Both the position numbers and the translations under genes were made by a program. Below the pieces are notes generated by a model. The model ran no database searches and was not told where the DNA came from. It was given only the letters and a program-made list of their open reading frames with translations. A stretch of 64,000 nucleotides of DNA, taken from NCBI RefSeq assembly GCF_017603825.1, contig NZ_CP072014.1, forward strand, positions 3,286,001-3,350,000, written 5' to 3'. Origin of the DNA: Arthrobacter crystallopoietes. GTDB taxonomy: Bacteria; Actinomycetota; Actinomycetes; Actinomycetales; Micrococcaceae. This document shows positions 57,076 to 64,000 of the stretch, piece after piece (position 1 is the first letter of the stretch; each line of letters begins with the position of its first letter).

Positions 57076-57657
57076 CTACCGCGGGTTCGGCACAAGCCCC
57101 ATCAACGAAACAAGCTCTTCTGCCGCCCGCCGGACATCGTCATTTACGACGGTGTGGTTAAATTCGGATTCGGCAGCAAGTTCCAGTTTAGCGGTTTCCA
57201 GCCGTTGCTGCTGTTCCTCCGGCGTTTCTGTGCCACGGCCCACCAGACGGCGGACCATTTCGTCCCAGTTGGGCGGCGCCAAAAAGACGAAATTCGCCTC
57301 CGGCATGCTGTCCTTTACCTGGCGGGCGCCCTGCAAATCAATCTCCAGGAGCACCGATTTCCCTTCCGCCATCGCCTGCTCAACGGTGTGCCGGATGGTT
57401 CCGTAGCGGTTGCGACCGTGGACCACGGCCCATTCAAGCATGGCGCCTTCGGCCACCAGCCGGTCAAACTCCTCGGCGGCGACGAAGTAATAGTGGACCC
57501 CGTCTACCTCGCCGGGGCGCGGTGCACGCGTGGTCGCGGATACGGACAGCCAGACCTGCGGGTAGTGATCGCGGATGTAGGTCGAGACGGTTCCTTTGCC
57601 GACGGCGGTGGGGCCGGCCAGGACGGTGAGGCGGGGTTTATCAGACATGCTTTCCAT
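57076..57657 (-). CDS. gmk: Guanylate kinase
   Basis: Gmk phosphorylates GMP to GDP. The 193-residue protein has the P-loop [10 protein letters not shown], the GMP-binding [20 protein letters not shown] and the [12 protein letters not shown] region. The ATG at 57657 is used; an in-frame ATG at 57648 is an alternative. It is 12 bases downstream of mihF, in an operon with rpoZ and coaBC. Confidence 0.96.
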   Translation of the reverse strand: MESMSDKPRLTVLAGPTAVGKGTVSTYIRDHYPQVWLSVSATTRAPRPGEVDGVHYYFVAAEEFDRLVAEGAMLEWAVVHGRNRYGTIRHTVEQAMAEGKSVLLEIDLQGARQVKDSMPEANFVFLAPPNWDEMVRRLVGRGTETPEEQQQRLETAKLELAAESEFNHTVVNDDVRRAAEELVSLMGLVPNPR

Positions 57658-57669
57658 CTGTTGCAGGAT

Positions 57670-57987
57670 CTATTGTGATTCCAGAAGTTCGATCAGGGCC
57701 TTGCGCTGGTGCACGCCCAGACCCCGGACCCGCCGGGTTGGGGCGATTCCAATGCTTTCCATTATGGCCGCTGCCCGGACCTTGCCGATGCCAGGCAGCG
57801 CCTCGAGCAATTCGACAACCCGAAGCCTGCCGATCGATTCAACGTTCTTCGCCGTATCAATGACCTCTGCCACACTGACCCGGCCGTCTTTGAGCCTGGC
57901 TTTAATCTCGGCCCGCTCCGCTCTGGCGGCGGTGGCCTTGTTTCGGGCTGCAGTTCGTTCAGTGTCCGACAGCGGTTTCAGGCTCAC
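57670..57987 (-). CDS. mihF: Actinobacterial integration host factor (mIHF)
   Basis: This nucleoid-associated protein bends DNA and is essential in mycobacteria. The 105-residue chain has a basic N-terminal helix (SDTERTAARNKATAARAERA) and an H2TH-like DNA-binding region (VVELLEALPGIGKVRAAAIM, then EALPGIGKVRA). The chosen start is GTG at 57987, because GGAG lies six bases before it; an in-frame GTG at 57999 would add four residues. The mihF-gmk-rpoZ order is conserved in actinobacteria. Confidence 0.94.
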   Translation of the reverse strand: MSLKPLSDTERTAARNKATAARAERAEIKARLKDGRVSVAEVIDTAKNVESIGRLRVVELLEALPGIGKVRAAAIMESIGIAPTRRVRGLGVHQRKALIELLESQ

Positions 57988-58107
57988 AGGCTTCTCCACA
58001 TCGTATCGCTGGCCGCAGCCGCGGCTAGGAAGTAATCAGCTTGCACTGAACCTATCCGCTAGCGCCCGGGAAAATCAATCCTCCCCGGAGCCCGATCCCT
58101 GTAGACC

Positions 58108-58971
58108 TCAGTCCGCAAGCATCTCCAGCGTGCTGTCGACTGCCGAACGCAGGCCCTGCGGGTCCGGTCCGGCCTTGAGGATATCCCGGCTCGAGGTCGC
58201 CAGCACATTGCCGTAGGCACGGCCGAAGGTGCGGCGAAGGTCGGCGCCGGTTGCACCCTGCGCGCCGAGACCGGGGGCCAGGACCGGTCCGTTGAGCGCG
58301 GCCAGATCCAGGCCCAGCTGTGCAGGCGCGTCCGCAACCGTGGCACCTACGACGAGGCCGACGGACCCCAGCGTGCCGTCCCGGTCCGCGGCCGCGTTGT
58401 CCGCCGACGCCGCCTCCACAATCCGGCGGGCAACGGAGTCTGCGCCGCCGGCATGCTGAACGCTGGCGCCTTCGGGATTCGATGTCAGGGCCAGCACGAA
58501 CACTCCCCGCCCCGTCCCGGCAGCCAGATCAAGGGCCGGCCGCAACGACTCGTAGCCCAGGTAAGGGCTTAGCGTCACGGCATCCGCGGCCAGCGGTGAC
58601 CCGTCCGCAAGCCAAGCCTGGGCGTACGCGGCCATAGTGGAACCAATATCGCCGCGTTTGGCGTCGGCTATCGTCAGTACCTCGGCCGCTGCCGCGGCGG
58701 CGAGAAGCTTTTCAAGGGCCGCAAGGCCGCGCGAGCCGTGGCGCTCGAAGAGCGCCACCTGCGGCTTGAGCGCGGCAACGCCTTCCCCCACCGCCTCCAG
58801 AACCGTGAGGGAAAAGCGTTCCAGCCCATCGGCGTCGTCGTTTAAACCCCAGGAGTCCAGCAAGGCCGGATGCGGATCGATGCCCACGCACAGCTGTCCG
58901 TGTTTCTGCATGGCGGCCCGCAGCCGCGTCCCGAAGGACGCGGCTGCGCCGGAACCGGCGGCGTCAGGCAT
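58108..58971 (-). CDS. pyrF: Orotidine-5'-phosphate decarboxylase
   Basis: PyrF decarboxylates OMP to UMP, the last step of pyrimidine synthesis. The 287-residue protein belongs to the type-2 group with the catalytic [18 protein letters not shown] and substrate-site [19 protein letters not shown]. The C-terminal [16 protein letters not shown] binds the phosphate. Its start overlaps the carB stop by eight bases, so pyrF is last in the carA-carB-pyrF run. The intergenic 120 bases downstream lead to mihF. Confidence 0.96.
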   Translation of the reverse strand: MPDAAGSGAAASFGTRLRAAMQKHGQLCVGIDPHPALLDSWGLNDDADGLERFSLTVLEAVGEGVAALKPQVALFERHGSRGLAALEKLLAAAAAAEVLTIADAKRGDIGSTMAAYAQAWLADGSPLAADAVTLSPYLGYESLRPALDLAAGTGRGVFVLALTSNPEGASVQHAGGADSVARRIVEAASADNAAADRDGTLGSVGLVVGATVADAPAQLGLDLAALNGPVLAPGLGAQGATGADLRRTFGRAYGNVLATSSRDILKAGPDPQGLRSAVDSTLEMLAD

Positions 58972-61900
58972 CGACGGCGGCCTTCAGCTTCAGGGCGTGC
59001 TCCTGCAGGCTGGTGACGTCCCATTCGTACTGGCGCATGGCTTCAATGGCCTGGATCGCCGCGCCGAATTCGGACACGGTGGTGATGACGGGGGTGCCTA
59101 CGGAGGTTGCGGCGGCGCGGATCTCGTAGCCGTCCCCGCGTGCCTGTCCGCCCGAGGGGGTGTTCAGGATCAGGCCGATGGCACCTTCGGTAATCAGATC
59201 CACTATGGTGCCTTCGCCGTCGGGGCCGCGGCCTTCGGCAACCTTGCGTACGGTGGTGGACTGGATGCCGTTGCGCCGCAGCACTTCGGCGGTGCCGCCC
59301 GTGGAGAGGATTTCGAAGCCAAGATCAACCAGCAGCTTCACCGGCATGATGATGGAGCGCTTGTCCCGGTTCGCCACGGAAACGAACACCTTGCCTGAGG
59401 TCGGCAGGGCGCTGTTGGCGGCGGCCTGGGACTTGGCAAAGGCCGTGTCGAAGTACTTGTCGATACCCATCACTTCGCCGGTGGAACGCATCTCCGGGCC
59501 GAGCAGCGAGTCCACAACCGTGCCCTCGGGGGTGCGGAAGCGGTTGAAGGGCAGCACGGCTTCCTTCACGGCCACCGGTGCATCCAGCGGCAGGGTCGAT
59601 CCGTCCCCCGTCTCCGGCAGCACCTTGTAAGCGGTGCGCAGCTGGTGGATGGTCACGCCGGTGCCGATCAGCGCGGCGGCCTTGGCCATCTGGACGCCGG
59701 TGGCCTTGGACACGAACGGCACGGTGCGGGAGGCACGCGGATTGGCTTCGATGACGTACAGCACGTCCGAGGCGAGGGCGAACTGGATATTGATCAGGCC
59801 GCGCACGCCGACACCCTGGGCGATCGCGAAGGTAGCCTCGCGCACCCGTTCGATGACGGAGGTGCCGAGCGTGATCGGCGGCAACACGCACGCCGAGTCG
59901 CCGGAGTGAATGCCGGCTTCCTCGATGTGTTCCATGATTCCGCCCAGGTACATGTCCTTGCCGTCGTACAGCGCGTCGACGTCGATCTCGATGGCGTCTT
60001 CGAGGAAACGGTCCACCAGGACCGGGTGGTCCGGGGTGATTTCCGTGGCGTTGGCGATGTAGCGCGAGAGGTTGGCCTCGTCGTAGACAATCTCCATGCC
60101 GCGGCCGCCCAGTACGTAGGACGGGCGGACCAGCACCGGATAGCCGATTTCGTCGGCGATCTTCTTGGCTTCCTCGAAGGAGACAGCGGTCCCGTTCTTC
60201 GGAGCTACCAGGCCCGCCGCGTCGAGTACCCGCTGGAAGGCACCGCGGTGCTCGGCCAGGTCGATAGCCTCCGGCGACGTGCCCAGGATCGGGATGCCCG
60301 CGTCGGCCAGCGCCTGGGCCAGCTTGAGCGGGGTCTGGCCGCCGAGCTGGACGAAGACGCCCATCACGCCGCCGGTGCGCTCTTCGGCCGCAATGACCTC
60401 CAGCACGTCTTCGAGCGTCAGCGGCTCGAAGTAGAGACGGTTGGAGATGTCGTAGTCCGTGGAGACGGTTTCCGGGTTGCAGTTGATCATGACCGTCTCG
60501 TAGCCGGCCTTGCGCAGCGCCATGGTCGCATGCACGCAGCTGTAGTCGAACTCGATGCCCTGGCCGATCCGGTTCGGGCCGGAGCCGAGGATGATCACGG
60601 ACGGCTTGGCGTGCAGCTCGACCTCATCCTCCTCGTCGTAGGAGGAGTAGTGGTATGGCGTGTAGGCCGCAAATTCCGCTGCGCAGGTATCCACGGTCTT
60701 GAACACCGGGCGGATGCCCAGCGCGTGCCGCACGCCGCGCACTACGGCCTCGGCGGTGTTGGTCAGCTTGCCGATCTGCTCGTCGGAGAAGCCGTGCCGT
60801 TTGGCGAGGCGCAGGATCTCCTCGGTCAGGGCAGGCGCATTGCGGATCTCGGCGGCGATCTCGTTGATCAGCTGCAGCTGGTCCAAGAACCACGGGTCGA
60901 TGCCGGTAGCTTCGTACAGCTGTTCCACGGTGGCACCGCCCAGCAGGGCGCGCTGGACCTGTGACAGCCGTTCGGTCGTGCCGGTTTTGGCCTTTTCCAG
61001 CAGTTCCGGAACCTCGAAGTCATTGACCGGATCGAAGGTCAGCTGCGCGTCCTTCTGCTCCAGTGAGCGCAGGGCCTTCTGCAGCGCCTCGGTGAAGTTC
61101 CGGCCCAGGGCCATGGCCTCGCCGACGGACTTCATGGTGGTGGTCAGCGTCGGATCGGCCGCCGGGAACTTCTCGAAGGCAAAGCGCGGGACCTTGACCA
61201 CAACGTAGTCCAGCGTCGGCTCGAACGAAGCCGGCGTCTTCTGGGTAATGTCGTTGGGGATTTCGTCGAGCGTGTAACCCAGGGAGAGCTTGGTGGCGAT
61301 TTTGGCGATGGCGAAGCCGGTTGCCTTCGAAGCCAGCGCGGAGGAACGCGAAACGCGCGGGTTCATCTCAATAACGACGACGCGGCCGGTATCCGGCTCG
61401 ATCGCGAACTGGATGTTGCAGCCGCCGGTATCGACGCCGACCTCGCGGATTACGGCAATGGAGATATCGCGCAGGCGCTGGTATTCGCGGTCCGTCAGGG
61501 TCAGTGCGGGGGCCACGGTGATGGAGTCCCCTGTGTGCACGCCGACCGGATCGAAGTTCTCGATGGAGCAGACGACAACCACGTTGTCGTTCTTGTCCCG
61601 CATCATCTCGAGCTCGTATTCCTTCCAGCCCAGGATGCTCTCTTCAAGCAGGACCTCGCTGGTGGGGCTGTACTGGATGCCGGCACCGGCAATGCGGCGC
61701 AGGTCCTCCGCGTTGTACGCCATTCCGGAACCGAGACCGCCCATGGTGAAGGACGGCCGGACCACCATCGGGTAGCCCAGCTCCTCGGCAGCCTTGAATG
61801 CCTCGTCCATGGAGTGCACGATGATGGATTTGGCGGACTCGGCGCCGCAGCGTTCCACAACGCCCTTGAACTTCTCGCGGTCCTCGCCGAGTTCAATGGC

Positions 61901-62263
61901 TTCGATGTTGGCGCCGATAAGTTCAACGTTGTACTTGTCCAGGACGCCGTTCTTGTCGAGCGCGATGGCGGTGTTCAGCGCGGTCTGGCCGCCCAGGGTC
62001 GGCAGCACGGCATCCGGGCGCTCCTTGGCGATGATCTTCTCGACGACCTCGGGAGTGATCGGCTCGACGTAGGTGGCGTCGGCGAACTCGGGGTCCGTCA
62101 TGATCGTGGCCGGGTTGGAGTTCACCAGGATGACCCGGAGGCCTTCCTCCTTGAGTACCCGCAGGGCCTGCGTGCCGGAGTAGTCGAATTCGGCGGCCTG
62201 TCCGATGACGATGGGGCCGGAGCCGATGACCAGGACGCTTTTGAGGTCTGTTCTCTTGGGCAT
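58964..62263 (-). CDS. carB: Carbamoyl-phosphate synthase, large subunit
   Basis: CarB makes carbamoyl phosphate from bicarbonate, ammonia and ATP. The 1099-residue protein has two homologous ATP-grasp halves, each with a [20 protein letters not shown]-like start (residue about 10, and again near [20 protein letters not shown], residue about 560), and a C-terminal MGS-like allosteric domain ([20 protein letters not shown]). Start ATG overlaps the carA stop by one base (TAATG). UMP probably inhibits at the C-terminal domain. Confidence 0.98.
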   Translation of the reverse strand: MPKRTDLKSVLVIGSGPIVIGQAAEFDYSGTQALRVLKEEGLRVILVNSNPATIMTDPEFADATYVEPITPEVVEKIIAKERPDAVLPTLGGQTALNTAIALDKNGVLDKYNVELIGANIEAIELGEDREKFKGVVERCGAESAKSIIVHSMDEAFKAAEELGYPMVVRPSFTMGGLGSGMAYNAEDLRRIAGAGIQYSPTSEVLLEESILGWKEYELEMMRDKNDNVVVVCSIENFDPVGVHTGDSITVAPALTLTDREYQRLRDISIAVIREVGVDTGGCNIQFAIEPDTGRVVVIEMNPRVSRSSALASKATGFAIAKIATKLSLGYTLDEIPNDITQKTPASFEPTLDYVVVKVPRFAFEKFPAADPTLTTTMKSVGEAMALGRNFTEALQKALRSLEQKDAQLTFDPVNDFEVPELLEKAKTGTTERLSQVQRALLGGATVEQLYEATGIDPWFLDQLQLINEIAAEIRNAPALTEEILRLAKRHGFSDEQIGKLTNTAEAVVRGVRHALGIRPVFKTVDTCAAEFAAYTPYHYSSYDEEDEVELHAKPSVIILGSGPNRIGQGIEFDYSCVHATMALRKAGYETVMINCNPETVSTDYDISNRLYFEPLTLEDVLEVIAAEERTGGVMGVFVQLGGQTPLKLAQALADAGIPILGTSPEAIDLAEHRGAFQRVLDAAGLVAPKNGTAVSFEEAKKIADEIGYPVLVRPSYVLGGRGMEIVYDEANLSRYIANATEITPDHPVLVDRFLEDAIEIDVDALYDGKDMYLGGIMEHIEEAGIHSGDSACVLPPITLGTSVIERVREATFAIAQGVGVRGLINIQFALASDVLYVIEANPRASRTVPFVSKATGVQMAKAAALIGTGVTIHQLRTAYKVLPETGDGSTLPLDAPVAVKEAVLPFNRFRTPEGTVVDSLLGPEMRSTGEVMGIDKYFDTAFAKSQAAANSALPTSGKVFVSVANRDKRSIIMPVKLLVDLGFEILSTGGTAEVLRRNGIQSTTVRKVAEGRGPDGEGTIVDLITEGAIGLILNTPSGGQARGDGYEIRAAATSVGTPVITTVSEFGAAIQAIEAMRQYEWDVTSLQEHALKLKAAVDA

Positions 62264-63519
62264 TAGTTTTCTTCCTTGGCGTCGCTGGCGACAGTCGTAT
62301 CGGTGTCTGCAATGAGTGCTTTGGAGACGTCCGCAGCATCCGTGGTGCCGGGACCCTTCTTTTCGGCCGCCATCAGGTCAATGAAGCGGTCGAAGAGGTA
62401 GGCCGAGTCGTGCGGACCGGCTGCGGCTTCGGGGTGGTACTGGACCGAGAAGGCAGGGATGTCCAGGCAGGCCAGGCCCTCGACGACGTCGTCATTGAGA
62501 CTGACGTGGCTGACCTCGACCCGGCCGAAGCGCTCTTCCGGTGCGCGGGTGGCACCGTCGGTGGGAGCGTCGACGGCGAACCCGTGGTTCTGGGAGGTGA
62601 TCTCCACTTTTCCGGTGCGGCGGTCCATGACCGGCTGGTTGATGCCGCGGTGGCCATAGCGCAGTTTGTACGTGCCGAAGCCCAGTGCCCGGCCCAGAAT
62701 CTGGTTGCCGAAGCAGATCCCGAAGAACGGCATCCGGGCGTCCAGGACATCCCGCAGCATGCCCACCTGGGTGTCAGCGGTAGCAGGGTCGCCGGGGCCG
62801 TTGGACATGAAAACGCCGTCGGGATTCACTGCCTGGATGTCTGCCAAAGTTGCGGTGGCGGGCAGCACATGGACGCGGACGCCGCGTTCGGCGAAACGCT
62901 GCGGAGTCATGGATTTGATGCCCAGGTCCAGCGCGGCAATGCTGAAGCGCGGTTCGCCCTCCCAGCCGTGATCTGCCGGCTCGACCACGTAGGCAGCATC
63001 GATGCTGACCTCCTCGGCCAGCCGGGCACCTTCCATCGGAGCCTGCCCGTTGACCTCGGCCAGCAGTTCCGGCATGGGCCGGGCGGCTTCCTGGCCGGAG
63101 AAGATTCCGGCCTTCATGGCGCCGCGTTCGCGCAAGTGCCGCGTGATGGCCCGCGTGTCGACGCCTTGGATGCCAATAATGCCCTGTTCGATCAGTTCCT
63201 CGTCCAGGCTGCGCTCGGAGCGCCAGTTGGACGGCCTGCGGGCGGCGTCGCGGACTATGTAGCCGGCAACCCAGATCTTGCGGGACTCCGCGTCCTCGCG
63301 GTTGACGCCGGTGTTCCCGATGTGCGGAGCGGTCTGCACCACCAGCTGGCGGGCGTAGGACGGGTCCGTAATGGTTTCCTGGTAACCGGTCATGCCGGTG
63401 GCGAAAACAGCCTCGCCCAACGCTGTGCCTTGGGCACCGTAGCTGCGTCCGCGGAATGTGCGGCCGTCTTCAAGAATCAGCAGCGCTGCATTCGAGGAAG
63501 TTGTTTGATGATCTGTCAC
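62263..63519 (-). CDS. carA: Carbamoyl-phosphate synthase, small subunit
   Basis: CarA provides the glutaminase activity. The 418-residue protein has the N-terminal CPSase_sm domain ([20 protein letters not shown]) and a class I glutamine amidotransferase domain with the nucleophile in [11 protein letters not shown] and the His-Glu dyad in [11 protein letters not shown]. The start is GTG at 63519. It is nine bases downstream of the membrane-protein gene at the right edge, so the transcript comes from outside the window and includes earlier pyr genes. Confidence 0.98.
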   Translation of the reverse strand: MTDHQTTSSNAALLILEDGRTFRGRSYGAQGTALGEAVFATGMTGYQETITDPSYARQLVVQTAPHIGNTGVNREDAESRKIWVAGYIVRDAARRPSNWRSERSLDEELIEQGIIGIQGVDTRAITRHLRERGAMKAGIFSGQEAARPMPELLAEVNGQAPMEGARLAEEVSIDAAYVVEPADHGWEGEPRFSIAALDLGIKSMTPQRFAERGVRVHVLPATATLADIQAVNPDGVFMSNGPGDPATADTQVGMLRDVLDARMPFFGICFGNQILGRALGFGTYKLRYGHRGINQPVMDRRTGKVEITSQNHGFAVDAPTDGATRAPEERFGRVEVSHVSLNDDVVEGLACLDIPAFSVQYHPEAAAGPHDSAYLFDRFIDLMAAEKKGPGTTDAADVSKALIADTDTTVASDAKEEN

Positions 63520-63527
63520 TGTAGTTC

Positions 63528-64000
63528 CTAGTCTTCGTCAGGTGCAGCAGTAGGTAGGTAAGAGTTCAGGTGGGCGAGGAGCGGCTTTTTCTCCTCGGCG
63601 TGGCGGTTGCGGAACGCGGTGTCCACGTCCTTACCGCCCAGGTTCCAGGTGATCACGGCCAGTCCGTCTTTCTCCACGAACTTCCCAATCATCCCGCTTT
63701 CGGACCGTACGGCCCTGATGCTTCCGGCTGGTATGTAGATGTCTGTGGCACCGCGTCGTTCGAACAGCAGTCCGTGGCCGTAGAGGCGCAGGAGGGCGCC
63801 GGAGCGGATCCCCAGGCCGTGGACCGCGAGGCGGTCCAGCCAGTCCCCCGCCGTCGTCGTCACGACGTACTGCCCGTCATACGCCGCGGAAGGATTATCG
63901 ACGTCGTCCGGAATTTCCGGCAGCGGGGCGATGTCCTGCTGCCGCTTGAGCTTGCTGCGCCAGCCAACAAAAACCAGCGCCAGCAGGACGATGATCAGGC
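63528..64000 (-). CDS. Membrane-anchored protein of the pyr operon, N-terminus cut by window edge
   Basis: The frame is open to the right edge, so the N-terminus is outside. About 157 residues are visible: a membrane helix ([20 protein letters not shown]), a linker, and a soluble domain ([20 protein letters not shown] to [12 protein letters not shown]) with PH-domain-like strands ([20 protein letters not shown]). A protein of this type sits between pyrC and carA in Arthrobacter relatives, with no known role. The visible GTG at 63863 is in frame but lies inside the domain and is not the start. Confidence 0.8.
   Translation of the reverse strand, partial: LIIVLLALVFVGWRSKLKRQQDIAPLPEIPDDVDNPSAAYDGQYVVTTTAGDWLDRLAVHGLGIRSGALLRLYGHGLLFERRGATDIYIPAGSIRAVRSESGMIGKFVEKDGLAVITWNLGGKDVDTAFRNRHAEEKKPLLAHLNSYLPTAAPDED

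Noticed and set aside
59645-60964. Open frame of 439 residues antisense to carB
   Set aside because: carB motifs are complete on the opposite strand; the antisense frame is low-complexity and has no recognisable domain.

Overview
The window reads as a chromosomal segment of a high-GC actinobacterium of the Micrococcaceae, most like Arthrobacter and its relatives. The evidence is the actinobacterial QcrCAB/CtaCDEF respiratory supercomplex, a small actinobacterial integration host factor (mIHF), actinobacterial proteins of unknown function (DUF3043, DUF3054, DUF3097, DUF4870), many GTG starts and several promoters that would give leaderless mRNAs. No rRNA, tRNA, CRISPR array, phage or insertion sequence was seen. 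Nearly everything is core housekeeping DNA, densely packed and often translationally coupled.

Layout: 1-2.1 kb holds a minus-strand SRPBCC protein cut by the window edge, a SatD-like DNA-binding protein coupled to a membrane protein, and a glyoxalase-fold protein. 2.1-4 kb holds a DUF3054 membrane protein, a stand-alone Lrp/AsnC ligand-binding domain and trpD. 4.1-13.3 kb is the aerobic respiratory block: ctaE-qcrC-qcrA-qcrB forward and ctaC-ctaD-ctaF reverse, with a DasR/NagR-like GntR regulator and its own palindromic operator between the two arms, then erpA. 13.5-21.4 kb carries an M20 dipeptidase, DUF3043, pyrD, an alpha/beta hydrolase, uppS, recO and leuA, the last preceded by a leucine-codon leader peptide. 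21.5-33.4 kb carries an M13 peptidase, an LCP cell-wall ligase, era, a CBS/CorC membrane protein, ybeY, phoH, a GerMN/Gmad2 lipoprotein, rsmE, dnaJ and hrcA with a CIRCE operator. 33.5-47.4 kb carries DUF3097, DUF4870, hemW, lepA, a PemK/MazF-like protein, rpsT, holA, comEC, comEA, degV and leuS. 47.5-52.1 kb carries glpK, an aldo/keto reductase, a hydrolase and a glycosyltransferase. 52.1-64 kb is a reverse block with priA, metK, coaBC, rpoZ, gmk, mihF, pyrF, carB, carA and a membrane protein that runs off the right edge.

The most interesting signals are regulatory. Upstream of leuS there is a seven-residue leader peptide (MSALLLS) with three adjacent leucine codons, a promoter that would make it leaderless, a 14-bp hairpin and then an intrinsic terminator. 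Upstream of leuA a 19-residue leader peptide with four adjacent leucine codons has the same promoter geometry and a closely similar core, and is followed by RNA segments that can pair in competing ways, one of which would cover the leuA ribosome site. Together they suggest that leucine synthesis and leucyl-tRNA charging share one attenuation design in this organism. Other points are a DasR-type operator placed between the -35 and -10 of the GntR gene, a lipoprotein gene whose best ribosome site points to an ATT start, a PriA that lacks helicase motifs, and an uncharacterised Toprim-like protein (DUF3097).
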